The notes: a model not told the origin generated them from the sequence alone. Shown: positions 33,075-42,542, numbered from the stretch's first letter. The stretch is 64,000 bases of DNA from Flavobacteriaceae bacterium (GCA_030726725.1 JANRDC010000031.1:124001-188000); one strand, 5' to 3'. A program made the numbers and translations.

Positions 33075-34703
33075 ATGTCAAACGCTTATTTCAACATTCC
33101 GACACCGATTAATGAACCTGTGCTCAACTATGCTCCAGGCTCCGCAGAACGTTTAGCTGTTGCCGCTCAATACGCCAAGTATTTTGAGGGACATGCGGAC
33201 ATCCCCATGTACATCGGAGGTGCGGAAGTCAGAACAGACAACACCCGAAATATAGCGCCACCACATGACCACCAACACGTAGTAGGTCATTATCACTTGG
33301 CCGACGAAGCGATTGTCGATGAAGCTATTGCCAATGCTTTGGCTTCGAGAAAATCATGGGCTGACACCCCATGGGAACACAGAGCCGCCGTGTTTTTAAA
33401 GGCAGCTGATTTATTGGCAGGGCCTTATCGGGCCAAAATCAATGCAGCAACCATGATTGCTCAGTCAAAGACAATCCATCAAGCAGAGATTGATGCCGCT
33501 TGCGAGTTTATTGACTTTTTGAGATTTAACGCGTATTTCATGACCCAAATCTATCGAGATCAACCGGTATCGAGTCCTGGGATTTGGAACAGAGTTGAGT
33601 ACAGACCTCTTGAGGGATTTGTGTACGCCATCACTCCGTTTAACTTTACCGCAATCGCTGGGAACTTACCGGCAAGTGCCGCCTTAATGGGCAATGTGGT
33701 GCTTTGGAAACCTTCTGATCACCAAATTTTCTCCGCGCAAGTCATCAACGAGGTATTCCGCAAAGCGGGATTGCCAGACGGGGTGATCAATGTAGTTTAT
33801 GGAGATGCGGCCATGATCACCAAAAAAGTGTTGGAAAGTCCAGATTTTTCAGGACTGCATTTCACCGGATCCACTCAAGTATTCAAATCGCTTTGGAAAC
33901 AGATAGGGACCAATATTGAGCGATACAAAACTTATCCCCGCATTGTTGGAGAAACAGGCGGTAAGGATTTTATCTTAGCCCACCCAACAGCCCCTGCCAA
34001 ACAAGTAGCTACAGCTATTGTGCGCGGCGCTTTTGAACTTCAGGGACAAAAATGTTCTGCTGCTTCTAGGGTTTATTTGCCTGAGTCAACAGCAGAAGAA
34101 ATTTTATCAATCGTCCAAGAAGACTTGGCCAGTATGAAACAACCCGGTAGCCCAGAAGACATGGGTTGTTTTGTTACCGCGGTGATCCATGAGGGCGCAT
34201 TTGACAAGTTGGCTGCAGTGATTGATTCGGCAAAAAATGACCCGGAAATTGATTTGATCGCAGGTGGCGGATACGACAAAACCAAAGGATATTTCATCCA
34301 GCCTACCGTTTTGGTGACCAAAAACCCAAAACACCCCCATATGGAAACCGAATACTTTGGTCCAATTGTCACTGTTTATATCTATCCTGACCAAAAGTGG
34401 GAAGAAACCCTTGCCTTGGTCGACCAAACCTCACAATACGCCCTTACCGGTGCTGTGTTGGCCCAAGACAGGTATGCCCTGGTTCAGGCGACCAAAGCTT
34501 TGGAAAATTGTGCGGGGAATTTCTACATCAACGACAAGCCTACTGGTGCAGTGGTGGGACAACAACCCTTCGGCGGTGCTCGAGGATCTGGAACAAACGA
34601 CAAGGCGGGTTCAGCTCAAAACCTTATGCGTTGGGTGTCTCCTCGATTGATCAAAGAAACCCTGATCGCTCCTGAAGACTATCGATATCCATTCTTGGGA
34701 TAA
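33075..34703 (+). CDS. pruA: 1-pyrroline-5-carboxylate (L-glutamate gamma-semialdehyde) dehydrogenase
   Basis: The second step of proline breakdown, oxidising glutamate semialdehyde to glutamate with NAD+. The 542-residue aldehyde dehydrogenase resembles the single-function P5CDH of eukaryotes and Bacteroidota. Seen are ITPFNFTAIAGNLPASAALMG, the NAD-binding FTGSTQVF, the catalytic Glu in GETGGKDF, the nucleophile Cys327 in QGQKCSAASR, and QPFGGARGSGTNDKAG near the C-terminus. Proline dehydrogenase is not in the window. The gene is convergent with rsmG, with a three-base gap and no terminator. Confidence 0.94.
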   Translation: MSNAYFNIPTPINEPVLNYAPGSAERLAVAAQYAKYFEGHADIPMYIGGAEVRTDNTRNIAPPHDHQHVVGHYHLADEAIVDEAIANALASRKSWADTPWEHRAAVFLKAADLLAGPYRAKINAATMIAQSKTIHQAEIDAACEFIDFLRFNAYFMTQIYRDQPVSSPGIWNRVEYRPLEGFVYAITPFNFTAIAGNLPASAALMGNVVLWKPSDHQIFSAQVINEVFRKAGLPDGVINVVYGDAAMITKKVLESPDFSGLHFTGSTQVFKSLWKQIGTNIERYKTYPRIVGETGGKDFILAHPTAPAKQVATAIVRGAFELQGQKCSAASRVYLPESTAEEILSIVQEDLASMKQPGSPEDMGCFVTAVIHEGAFDKLAAVIDSAKNDPEIDLIAGGGYDKTKGYFIQPTVLVTKNPKHPHMETEYFGPIVTVYIYPDQKWEETLALVDQTSQYALTGAVLAQDRYALVQATKALENCAGNFYINDKPTGAVVGQQPFGGARGSGTNDKAGSAQNLMRWVSPRLIKETLIAPEDYRYPFLG

Positions 34704-34706
34704 CCC

Positions 34707-35342
34707 TTAAATTTTGTATTTCTGTGGGAGGTAGACCAATTTTTTGGTCTCAAAAAACGGGTCGGTAAACCAATCGGTCAAAGGATATATTTCGACGGTT
34801 TTGTAACCCGCTAACTCCTCAGCCAAGTCACCCCCTTTGAGGTAAAGTATCCCATTTTTGATCGGATGCTTGCTGACTTTATCTACTTTTCCCTTAACCC
34901 AATGCGTAAAAGTGGGCATGGCAGCAACGGCCCGACTGACCAGAAAATCAAAAGTGCCTTTAATTTCTTCAACGCGACAATTCTTGGTGGTAACATTGGT
35001 CAGACCCAATCCCTGAACCACCTCATCGACTACTTTGATCTTTTTGCCGATGGCGTCTACCAAGGTAAAGTGAACCTCGGGAAAAAGTATGGCCAATGGA
35101 ACACCCGGAAAACCTCCACCTGTACCTACATCCATCACCCGAGTACCCGGCAAAAACTGTATAAATTTAGCTATGGCTAAGCTGTGCAAAACGTGTCTCA
35201 GGTACAGTTCATCAATATCTTTTCGCGAAACGACATTAATTTTTAAATTCCAATCTTCGTACAACAGGGCTAACTGTTCAAATTGTGTTTTCTGTTGCTC
35301 AGTTAGGTCTGTAAAATGATCAAAAATCAATGAGGCATCCAT
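34707..35342 (-). CDS. rsmG: 16S rRNA (guanine-527-N7)-methyltransferase
   Basis: Methylates G527 in the 530 loop of 16S rRNA (GidB family). The 211-residue protein contains WNLKINVVSRKDIDELYLRHVLHSLAI, SAM motif I VMDVGTGGGFPGVPLAI, and FLVSRAVAAMPTFTHWV. I chose the ATG at 35342: the frame continues 39 codons upstream into a Lys-rich, unrelated stretch, and a -7 box lies 14 bases before 35342. The gene is divergent from the fatty acid desaturase. Confidence 0.94.
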   Translation of the reverse strand: MDASLIFDHFTDLTEQQKTQFEQLALLYEDWNLKINVVSRKDIDELYLRHVLHSLAIAKFIQFLPGTRVMDVGTGGGFPGVPLAILFPEVHFTLVDAIGKKIKVVDEVVQGLGLTNVTTKNCRVEEIKGTFDFLVSRAVAAMPTFTHWVKGKVDKVSKHPIKNGILYLKGGDLAEELAGYKTVEIYPLTDWFTDPFFETKKLVYLPQKYKI

Positions 35343-35356
35343 GGGTATATTTTGTG

Positions 35357-35364
35357 CAAAAATA
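35357..35364 (-). promoter_or_regulatory. -7 box of rsmG
   Basis: TATTTTTG on the minus strand fits TAnnTTTG and ends 14 bases before the chosen rsmG ATG, which supports the shorter reading frame. Confidence 0.45.
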
Positions 35365-35464
35365 CCACATCCACCAAGATTTTTCACTTTTTTGTTTTTT
35401 TTGGGAACCTTGCGCAATGCCTGAGCTTTGCTTTGCGTTATCTTTACGACTTTAATCAAACTAC

Positions 35465-36565
35465 ATGTCTAAAACAACTGTACGATTTTCGCGAAAAGAC
35501 CCCCAAGATTTTTTTAAAACACTTAATGCTCGGGTCAACGAATATTTCAAAGAAAAAAATATCCCCAAAACTGGAAACTGGGCGCTGCACTTAAAAACAG
35601 CCGTGATGTTCACCCTGTTTCTCGCCCCTTACTTTTTGATCCTCAGCCTTCCATTGCCAGGTTGGGCGCAACTCATCGGCGCAGTGATCATTGGGATCGG
35701 AATGGCTGGCGTGGGTATGAACGTGATGCACGACGGAAACCACAATGCCTATTCGTCTAAATCATGGGTCAACAAAATCATGGGAAGCAGCATCTACATA
35801 CTCGCGGGGAATGTCTATAACTGGCAGGTTCAACACAATGTATTGCACCACACCTACACCAATATTCACGAACACGACGAAGATTTAGAGGCAGGTCGTA
35901 TTTTGCGTTTTTCCAAGCACGCTGAATGGAGAAAACACCATAAATACCAACACATTTATTCAGTATTGCTCTACGGTTTGTTGACCTTTAACTGGTCGCT
36001 GACTACTGACTTTACCCAGATGTACCGCTATGTGAAGCGCGGGTTGTCCTACGGGAAGTTTCCTAAGCCTATTTGGAATTGGAGCACCTTAGTAATTACT
36101 AAAATCATCTATTTCAGCATTTGGCTGGTCATTCCTATGGTGTTTTTGGATACGCCGTGGTATATGATCCTACTCGGATTTTTTGTGATGCACTACGTGG
36201 CTGGATTGATTTTGAGCATGGTCTTTCAATTGGCTCACGTCATTGATCAAGCGGAAACACCTCTGCCCGATGATACCGGCAATATGAAAAACACATGGGC
36301 GATACACCAGCTGTATACCACCGTCAATTTTGGACGCAAGAATCGATTGATGAATTGGTTTACTGGAGGACTTAATCACCAAGTGGAACACCACATCTTT
36401 CCGAACATCAGCCACATACATTACACAAAAATTTCCAAAATTGTGAAAGAGACTGCTATGGAGTTTAATTTGCCATACAACGAGTACAAAACCACCAGAA
36501 AAGCAATAATTTCGCACTTCAAACACCTCAGGGACCTAGGAAAAAATCCAGCCTTGAACTATTAA
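35465..36565 (+). CDS. Membrane fatty acid desaturase
   Basis: A 366-residue integral-membrane di-iron desaturase, probably acting on acyl chains of CoA or phospholipids and adjusting membrane fluidity. The three histidine boxes are HDGNH (within VMHDGNHNAYS), HNVLHH (QVQHNVLHHTYTN), and QVEHH (NHQVEHHIFP); the last form is typical of front-end, linoleoyl-CoA-type desaturases. There is no fused cytochrome b5 domain. At least four hydrophobic helices surround the boxes. Position specificity cannot be told. aspC follows after 6 bases, but a functional link is not obvious. A weak TATCTTTA lies near 35439. Confidence 0.9.
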   Translation: MSKTTVRFSRKDPQDFFKTLNARVNEYFKEKNIPKTGNWALHLKTAVMFTLFLAPYFLILSLPLPGWAQLIGAVIIGIGMAGVGMNVMHDGNHNAYSSKSWVNKIMGSSIYILAGNVYNWQVQHNVLHHTYTNIHEHDEDLEAGRILRFSKHAEWRKHHKYQHIYSVLLYGLLTFNWSLTTDFTQMYRYVKRGLSYGKFPKPIWNWSTLVITKIIYFSIWLVIPMVFLDTPWYMILLGFFVMHYVAGLILSMVFQLAHVIDQAETPLPDDTGNMKNTWAIHQLYTTVNFGRKNRLMNWFTGGLNHQVEHHIFPNISHIHYTKISKIVKETAMEFNLPYNEYKTTRKAIISHFKHLRDLGKNPALNY

Positions 36566-36571
36566 TTTTTT

Positions 36572-37765
36572 ATGAGCACCCAACACCTTACGGACAGAAT
36601 TAACCAAATGGCCGTCTCTGCGACATTGGCCATGGCAGCTAAAGCGAGAGAACTAAAACAAGAAGGTAGAGACATCATTGGACTAAGCCTTGGAGAACCT
36701 GACTTCAATGTGCCCGATTTTATCAAGGAGGCAGCAAAAAAGGCCATTGACGAAAACTGGAGCAGTTATTCCCCAGTGGACGGATATGTCGAATTGAAGA
36801 AAGCCATCGCTGGTAAATTTCAAAGAGACAACAACCTTACCTATGGTTTAGATCAAATCGTGGTCTCCACAGGTGCCAAACAATCCCTGTACAACGTTGC
36901 TATGGCGATGATTCAACAAGGGGATGAGGTAATTTTACCTGCTCCTTACTGGGTGAGCTACAGCGATATTGTGCAATTGGCTGAAGGAGTACCCGTTGAA
37001 GTACCCACCTCTCTGGAAACAGACTTTAAGATGACTGCCCAACAATTGGAGGCAGCCATCACCCCAAAAACCAAGATGCTTTGGTTTAGTTCTCCCTGTA
37101 ACCCAAGTGGCTCAGTGTACAGCCAACAAGAATTGGAATCTTTGGCTGAAGTACTGCGCAAGCACCCAGGTATCTTTGTGGTCTCCGACGAGATTTACGA
37201 ACACATCAACTTTACTGGGCAACACGTAAGCATCGCAGCTATTGAAGGCATGTACGACCGAACAATTACGGTGAATGGAGTCTCTAAAGCATTTGCCATG
37301 ACCGGATGGCGTATCGGATATATCGGAGCACCCGCCTGGATCGCTAAAGCCACCAACAAACTTCAGGGACAAGTGACCTCTGGAGCTAATTCCATTGCCC
37401 AAAGAGCCACCATCGCTGCATTAGAAGCACCTAAATCGAGCATTCAATTCATGATTGATGAGTTCCACAAAAGAAGAGACCTCATCTTGGGCTTGATGGC
37501 CGAAATTCCCGGGTTTAAACTGAACGTACCCGAAGGGGCCTTCTACGTTTTCCCCGATGTGTCTGACTATTTTGGGCGCACACTCCAAGGAATGAAGATC
37601 GAAAATGCCAATGATTTTGCCCTTTTCTTATTGGACAAAGCCAATGTGGCTACCGTAACTGGCGAAGCATTTGGCAATAATGACTGCATCAGAATTTCTT
37701 ATGCGGCCTCAGAATCTGAAATCAAAGAGGCGATGGCACGCATTAAAGCTGCAGTAACAGCCTAA
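36572..37765 (+). CDS. aspC: Aspartate aminotransferase
   Basis: A 397-residue PLP enzyme of subgroup I-gamma/I-beta type that interconverts aspartate and oxaloacetate. Landmarks are LSLGEPDFNVPDF, YSPVDGYVELKKAI, the VVSTGAKQSLYN cofactor loop, SPCNPSGSVYS, VVSDEIYEHI, the Schiff-base Lys239 in NGVSKAFAMTGWRIGYIG, and CIRISYAAS with the carboxylate-binding Arg. It is the closer match to classical AspC of the two aminotransferases in the window. A bidirectional terminator follows. Confidence 0.93.
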   Translation: MSTQHLTDRINQMAVSATLAMAAKARELKQEGRDIIGLSLGEPDFNVPDFIKEAAKKAIDENWSSYSPVDGYVELKKAIAGKFQRDNNLTYGLDQIVVSTGAKQSLYNVAMAMIQQGDEVILPAPYWVSYSDIVQLAEGVPVEVPTSLETDFKMTAQQLEAAITPKTKMLWFSSPCNPSGSVYSQQELESLAEVLRKHPGIFVVSDEIYEHINFTGQHVSIAAIEGMYDRTITVNGVSKAFAMTGWRIGYIGAPAWIAKATNKLQGQVTSGANSIAQRATIAALEAPKSSIQFMIDEFHKRRDLILGLMAEIPGFKLNVPEGAFYVFPDVSDYFGRTLQGMKIENANDFALFLLDKANVATVTGEAFGNNDCIRISYAASESEIKEAMARIKAAVTA

Positions 37766-37785
37766 TACCCCGTAACTCATTGAAT

Positions 37786-37816
37786 AAAAAAAGCGCTCAT
37801 CAGAGCGCTTTTTTTA
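37786..37816. terminator. Bidirectional intrinsic terminator between aspC and ktrA
   Basis: GCGCTC (37793-37798) pairs with GAGCGC (37803-37808) across a four-base loop. Seven A precede it and at least seven T follow, extending the pairing. It serves both convergent genes; the T-run overlaps the ktrA stop. Confidence 0.9.
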
Positions 37817-38506
37817 TTTCAACTTATTGTTCAGCAATCTTTGGATGTCTTCATTGTGTCCGTAGACCACCAAAACATCATCTTTGTTGAGCATGGTGTT
37901 GGGTGTGGCCACGCCTTGCACATACTCTTGTGTGATTTTCTTGCCCACCCGAGTGGATATTTCAGACTTTTTAATGGTGGTGAGTACAATTAAATTATAG
38001 TTTTTGCGGATGTGCACATCTTTGATGGTTTGACCGACAAACTCCTCGGGTACATTGGCCTCCACAATGCTGTAATCGCTGCTTAACTCAAAGGAGTCGA
38101 TCACGTTCTTCATGCACAATTTTTTGGCCCAACGCTCTGCGGTTTCCTCTTCTGGATGCACGATTTCATCTACGCCTATGGCTTGAAGTACCTTCTCATG
38201 CAAAGGATTAATCGCTCGGCTGATCAGTCTTTTTACTCCGAAATTTTTAAAGAGTGCTGTCGCCATCACATTGGCCCCTTGGTTTTCGCCAATTGCGACA
38301 ATGACCACGTCTGTTTGCTTTAAGGGAAGTCCAGATACGGTTGATTCATCTGTGGCGTCCAGGCAAATAGTGTGGGAAATGCGCTCTTTAAAGTTTTCCA
38401 CTTTAGTGATGCTCGTATCTATACCGATGACCTCATTGCCCTGTGCCGTAAGTTTTTCAGAGAGCGAGGCGCCAAAATTTCCAAGTCCGATAACAATGTA
38501 TTTCAT
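37814..38506 (-). CDS. Potassium uptake regulator KtrA/TrkA
   Basis: A 230-residue cytosolic RCK protein that gates a KtrB/TrkH-type potassium channel in response to nucleotides. The N-terminal Rossmann domain has YIVIGLGNFGASLSEKL with GxGxxG, followed by the acidic IDTS and AIGENQGANVMATALF. The C-terminal TrkA_C domain is at about 140-225. It follows its membrane partner gene (38516-40258) by 9 bases in the same direction, as in ktrBA operons. Confidence 0.92.
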   Translation of the reverse strand: MKYIVIGLGNFGASLSEKLTAQGNEVIGIDTSITKVENFKERISHTICLDATDESTVSGLPLKQTDVVIVAIGENQGANVMATALFKNFGVKRLISRAINPLHEKVLQAIGVDEIVHPEEETAERWAKKLCMKNVIDSFELSSDYSIVEANVPEEFVGQTIKDVHIRKNYNLIVLTTIKKSEISTRVGKKITQEYVQGVATPNTMLNKDDVLVVYGHNEDIQRLLNNKLK

Positions 38507-38515
38507 ATGAATCGT

Positions 38516-40258
38516 TTAGTTGATGGTGATTTCTTGATTCGGGTATTGGTAATTGATTTGTTTTACTTTTTTAAATACGGCGATCAACACCGAAAGCATG
38601 CCTACCCGACCGACAAACATCACCCCAATGATCACCAATTTACTCATTTGTGACAACTGAGCCGTGATGCCCAGACTCAATCCCACTGTACTGTAGGCAG
38701 AAAAACTTTCAAAAGCGACATCGATCAATTCTTTATCCGAATCAAAAATAGAAATCAAAAATACAGAGGCCCCAATCACAATCAAAGAAAGTGAAATAAT
38801 GGCATAAGATCGATGAACAGACATCGAGGAAATCTGCCTTCTAAACACCTCAATACGCGTTTTTCCTTTCGCTAAAGACAGCAAATTCAAGGTGGCAATG
38901 GCCAATGTGCTCGTCTTAATCCCCCCACCTGTAGAAGAAGGCGAAGCCCCTACCCACATCAAAAAGAACACCAACATAATCGTTGAAAACTGCAAACTAT
39001 TGAGGTCTATCGCGTTAAAACCTGCTGTTCTGGGTGTAGTCGCTTGAAAAAGAGCCGCGACAACTTTTCCAAATCCCTGGTGACCTTGCAACATATGGTT
39101 GTACTCGGTAGCCATAATCGCCACAAATCCAAATCCAGTCAAGGCAAATGTAGTGATCAGCGTAATTCTGCTGTTTAGGGTCAACACCCAAGGTTTATAG
39201 GAATCTACTCGCTTAAAGGAATAAAATATACGGCGAATGGTATACTTGACATAATCCACTATATTGGACACAATCGGAAATCCTAAACCCCCGATGATAA
39301 AGGTGAGCATCACCACGATCTGTAAAGGGTAATTCAAGAAGAATCCTGTTTCGTATAAATTTCCCGTCAGGGTAGAAAAACCCGCATTACAAAAAGCGGA
39401 TATCGAGTGAAAGACCGCAAAAAAGAAATGTTCAAATCCCGAAGAAAACAACCTGGGGGAAACACTGAAATAAATCAAAACCGCCGCAAAAAATTCAATG
39501 GTAAACGTGATGACCAAAATCCGCTTTAGGGTGGTAAACACCTCGCTCAATTTTTGGGTAGAGGTAATGTCATTCAGGGCCAACTGATTTTCATAGGTAC
39601 TCCCCCCTTTAAAGAAATAGCTGAAATAACTCGCGAAAGTCAAAATACCCACCCCGCCTATCTGAATCAACACCATGATGATGGTCTGCCCAAAAAGAGT
39701 AAAATGGGTCGCTGTATCGACAACGATTAACCCGGTCACACAAACAGCACTTGTTGCGGTAAACAGCGCATCGATAAATCCTATCCCTTCATAGGTGGCA
39801 TTGGGCAGCATCAAAAAAAGCGAACCCACCAATATAATGGACAAAAAACTGAGTATAAACAACTGAGCAGGATTGAACTGAGCTCTTTTGTAGTTGATAT
39901 TGCGTTCAGAAAACTCCCGAATAAACACAAAAACTACCATCAACTTTACCCACCAAACATTGCCGAATAAATTATTTAAGGGGAGTATTTGCAGTTTGAC
40001 CAACTCGTGATAAAAAACGCTGAGCAGAGAGAACAAATACAACAGATCAAATACCCTAACCTTGATTTGCGCTGGTCTAAATCGATGTAAGTAACGGGCG
40101 ATCAACGATACAAAACCAAAAAACACCACCAAGAGATAAATCACTTCAATGGCTGACTGCATCGCTGTGCTTTTGTCAAATCCAAAGTCAGTAAAGAAGA
40201 CCAATAGGCCTAGTAGACTGAGCCAAAAGGCCCAAGTATGCAACATTTTTGTCTGCAT
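38516..40258 (-). CDS. Potassium transporter KtrB/TrkH family
   Basis: An integral-membrane K+ transporter with four filter-bearing repeats. Recognisable filter-like segments are TATSAVCVTGLIV, FHSISAFCNAGFST, QATTPRTAGFNAI and FESFSAYSTVGLSLG, each with the conserved Gly. About 580 residues if started at 40258; the frame runs on to an ATG at 40330, but a TAATTTTG -7 box at 40317-40310 lies between the two, so the shorter form is more likely. Compared with KtrB, some 150 extra N-terminal residues with added helices are present, as in many Bacteroidota homologs. It forms an operon with ktrA downstream. Confidence 0.9.
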   Translation of the reverse strand: MQTKMLHTWAFWLSLLGLLVFFTDFGFDKSTAMQSAIEVIYLLVVFFGFVSLIARYLHRFRPAQIKVRVFDLLYLFSLLSVFYHELVKLQILPLNNLFGNVWWVKLMVVFVFIREFSERNINYKRAQFNPAQLFILSFLSIILVGSLFLMLPNATYEGIGFIDALFTATSAVCVTGLIVVDTATHFTLFGQTIIMVLIQIGGVGILTFASYFSYFFKGGSTYENQLALNDITSTQKLSEVFTTLKRILVITFTIEFFAAVLIYFSVSPRLFSSGFEHFFFAVFHSISAFCNAGFSTLTGNLYETGFFLNYPLQIVVMLTFIIGGLGFPIVSNIVDYVKYTIRRIFYSFKRVDSYKPWVLTLNSRITLITTFALTGFGFVAIMATEYNHMLQGHQGFGKVVAALFQATTPRTAGFNAIDLNSLQFSTIMLVFFLMWVGASPSSTGGGIKTSTLAIATLNLLSLAKGKTRIEVFRRQISSMSVHRSYAIISLSLIVIGASVFLISIFDSDKELIDVAFESFSAYSTVGLSLGITAQLSQMSKLVIIGVMFVGRVGMLSVLIAVFKKVKQINYQYPNQEITIN

Positions 40259-40309
40259 CGAACGATATACGTTAGGAACCCAGCACAAGTAATCGCTGTT
40301 TTCACGCAC

Positions 40310-40317
40310 CAAAATTA
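40310..40317 (-). promoter_or_regulatory. -7 box of the ktrB-ktrA operon
   Basis: TAATTTTG on the minus strand fits TAnnTTTG, 51 bases before the ATG at 40258 and downstream of the alternative start at 40330. It decides for the shorter protein if it is the real promoter. Confidence 0.4.
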
Positions 40318-40368
40318 TAGATTTAATCATTACCTAAGGTCAATGAGGAGCAAAAACACGTTATAGTG

Positions 40369-40376
40369 TATCTTTG
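40369..40376 (+). promoter_or_regulatory. -7 box of ubiE/menG and porT
   Basis: TATCTTTG fits TAnnTTTG and ends 14 bases before the ubiE ATG. A TTTG at -33 is not seen. Confidence 0.5.
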
Positions 40377-40390
40377 AAAAAAAATTCATC

Positions 40391-41125
40391 ATGTCCACCG
40401 AAGTCAAACCCTATAAAGATTCAGACCTGTCCAAAAAGAATCAGGTCACTCAAATGTTTGATACTATTGCCGGGGAATACGATCAGCTAAACCGAGTCAT
40501 TTCCATGGGAATTGACTTAAAGTGGAGAAGAAAGGTGATCGACTTGGTCAGAGAACAAAAACCTACACGCGTGCTTGATGTCGCTACTGGAACTGGGGAT
40601 CTGGCCGTTGCTTTAGTGGAAACTGGAGCAAAAAAAGTAGTAGGCCTGGATCTATCTCCAGGTATGTTAGCGCTCGGCATTGAAAAAGTGGCCAAACACC
40701 GTTTAAGCGATCAAGTGGATATGGTATTGGGGGATTCTGAAGCACTACCTTTTGACACTGATTCATTTGATGCAGCTACTGTAGCCTTTGGCGTGCGCAA
40801 TTTCGAGCACCTCAACAGCGGACTTGGCGAAATATTTAGGGTGATCAAACCGGGCGGGCTATTGGTGGTTTTGGAAACCTCCGTACCCGAGAGATTCCCA
40901 GCGAAACAGGGATATCAACTCTACAGCAATTACCTACTCCCATTAATCGGTCGCTTGTTTTCAAAAGACAGGTCTGCCTATCGCTATCTATCTGAGTCTG
41001 CAGCAAAATTTCCCTGTGGCAAAAAATTTAACACCTTGTTGAAAGAAGTTGGTTTTGAGCGAGTTAACGACCTCCCTCAAACCCTTGGTGTGGCGACTAT
41101 TTACACAGCGTACAAACCCATCTAG
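40391..41125 (+). CDS. ubiE: Demethylmenaquinone methyltransferase
   Basis: SAM-dependent C-methylation of demethylmenaquinone, the last step of menaquinone synthesis (MenG/UbiE family). The 244 residues show FDTIAGEYDQLNRVISMGIDLKWRRK, SAM motif I VLDVATGTGDLAV, DLSPGMLALG, AVAFGVRNFEHLNSGL (family signature), and the LPLIGRLFSKDRSAYRYLSES stretch. porT starts one base after its stop, a pairing conserved in Flavobacteriaceae. Menaquinone is also the electron acceptor for the Na+-NQR encoded upstream (inference from the phylum). Confidence 0.95.
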   Translation: MSTEVKPYKDSDLSKKNQVTQMFDTIAGEYDQLNRVISMGIDLKWRRKVIDLVREQKPTRVLDVATGTGDLAVALVETGAKKVVGLDLSPGMLALGIEKVAKHRLSDQVDMVLGDSEALPFDTDSFDAATVAFGVRNFEHLNSGLGEIFRVIKPGGLLVVLETSVPERFPAKQGYQLYSNYLLPLIGRLFSKDRSAYRYLSESAAKFPCGKKFNTLLKEVGFERVNDLPQTLGVATIYTAYKPI

Positions 41126-41126
41126 C

Positions 41127-41786
41127 ATGCGGATCAGCCCCTTACACCTATTATGTGCACTTCTGTTTTCAGGAGGAATTCACGCCCAATTCAGCGATGA
41201 TCGGGTAAAAAACATTCCTACCGAAGACGATAAAAAATTAAACTGGGGTTATTTTTTGGGGTTAAATCGGTATGGATTTGCCATAGAATATGAGGCCACC
41301 GCAGCTTCAATCAATCAGATCGTCGTTGCAGAACAAACAGGTTTTCAAGTGGGTTTGATCGGCGAATACCGAATCAACAACTTTACCGACCTCCGACTGG
41401 AACCTGGTCTGGTGATCAGCAGCAGAACGCTTGAAAATCTCTCAGATCTACCCAAAGCTAAATCTACCTACATCAACCTGCCCTTACTGCTTAAAGTGAG
41501 TGCCCAAAGATTTGCTAATGTAAAGCCTTATGTGGTGGCGGGACCATCGGTCTCCATCAACTTGAACAGTCAAGAAAAGACGATTCCACAAGTGGATGTT
41601 TTACCAACCAAAACATTAAATTACGGATATGAACTTGGGGTTGGCGTAGACCTTTATATGCCGTACTTTAAGTTTAGTCCCTCGATTCGCGGTGTATTTG
41701 GGCAGTCCAATGAGCTGGCTTCTTCACTCCCAGGCGTACAAGGCATCTACACCCGTGGGGTGTTTTTGATGCTTACCTTTGAATAA
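41127..41786 (+). CDS. porT: Type IX secretion protein PorT
   Basis: A 219-residue outer-membrane beta-barrel protein needed for the Bacteroidetes type IX secretion system. It has a signal peptide (MRISPLHLLCALLFSGGIHAQ), KKLNWGYFLGLNRYGFAIEYE, alternating strands such as GFQVGLIGEYRINNFTDLRLEPGL, and a C-terminal FLMLTFE ending in an aromatic-rich strand. The ATG at 41127 begins the signal peptide and lies directly after the ubiE stop. The gene ends back to back with the RNA methyltransferase gene on the other strand. Confidence 0.9.
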   Translation: MRISPLHLLCALLFSGGIHAQFSDDRVKNIPTEDDKKLNWGYFLGLNRYGFAIEYEATAASINQIVVAEQTGFQVGLIGEYRINNFTDLRLEPGLVISSRTLENLSDLPKAKSTYINLPLLLKVSAQRFANVKPYVVAGPSVSINLNSQEKTIPQVDVLPTKTLNYGYELGVGVDLYMPYFKFSPSIRGVFGQSNELASSLPGVQGIYTRGVFLMLTFE

Positions 41787-42518
41787 CTATCCTTTGGCAG
41801 GGTGGCGCAATGCGCCCAAACACAAACCAGTAGCCATAGCCACATTCAAGCTCTCCGCTGCAGGTTGACCCGTTGGGGGTATGGTAATGTGGTTTTGTAT
41901 CACAGATACATTTTCCTCAGTAATTCCGTGGGCCTCATTTCCCATCAACAACACACCTTGTTCAGGCCAAACGAGCTCATAAATCGACTGACCCTGGAGC
42001 ACAGTTCCATAGATAGGCAGGTTTGTTTGATTGAGCCAAGTGTTTAACGCGGTATAGTGCACCCTCACCCTGGCCAATGAGCCCATAGACGCCTGAACCG
42101 TTTTGGGATTGTACACATCCACAGTACCGTTGCTGCAGACTAGATCAGCTATGCCAAACCAATCGCAGAGGCGTATGATGGTGCCCAAATTTCCAGGATC
42201 TTGCACCTCATCGACAGCAACTACCCATCCTTGAGTGGGCAATAGTCCGGGATGGGGCATGGCAAATACAGCAATACTCCCTGGAGGAGTAGTCATGGCA
42301 CTGACTTGTTGGAGCTGTTGGGCGGACAATACCTGATAATCATCAACGAAAAACCTGTGCTGTTGGTCTGCGGTCCCTCCTAGCCACTGCAAGGTTAAAC
42401 CGTGGTCCAACAATGTTTGTATGGTTTTATAACCCTCTACAATAAAAGCTTTTTCAGCCCAGCGATTCTTTTTCTGATGCAGGGATTTGATCTGCTTGAT
42501 TTGGTTTTTTCCAACCAT
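41787..42518 (-). CDS. SpoU/TrmH family RNA 2'-O-methyltransferase
   Basis: A 243-residue enzyme with an N-terminal RNA-binding domain (about 1-85, with VEGYKTIQTLLDHG) and a C-terminal SPOUT knot: VAVDEVQDPGNLGTIIRLCDWFG (motif 1, N-G-x-x-R), LLMGNEAHGITEE (motif 2) and IPPTGQPAAESLNVAMATGLCL (motif 3). The target nucleotide, in rRNA or tRNA, is unknown. I chose the ATG at 42518, because the 12 codons upstream are not conserved in type. It is divergent from tamL with only 24 bases between starts. Confidence 0.92.
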   Translation of the reverse strand: MVGKNQIKQIKSLHQKKNRWAEKAFIVEGYKTIQTLLDHGLTLQWLGGTADQQHRFFVDDYQVLSAQQLQQVSAMTTPPGSIAVFAMPHPGLLPTQGWVVAVDEVQDPGNLGTIIRLCDWFGIADLVCSNGTVDVYNPKTVQASMGSLARVRVHYTALNTWLNQTNLPIYGTVLQGQSIYELVWPEQGVLLMGNEAHGITEENVSVIQNHITIPPTGQPAAESLNVAMATGLCLGALRHPAKG

Positions 42519-42528
42519 ACAAATAGTG

Positions 42529-42536
42529 TAATTTTG
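42529..42536 (+). promoter_or_regulatory. -7 box of tamL
   Basis: TAATTTTG fits TAnnTTTG and ends 6 bases before the tamL ATG, so the message may be leaderless. The -33 region would fall inside the divergent RNA methyltransferase gene, where a T-run is present. Confidence 0.5.
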
Positions 42537-42542
42537 AAAGCG

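Noticed and set aside
42402-42542. 47-codon upstream extension of tamL
   Set aside because: It lies antisense to the RNA methyltransferase gene, and the ATG at 42543 starts a proper lipoprotein signal behind a -7 box.
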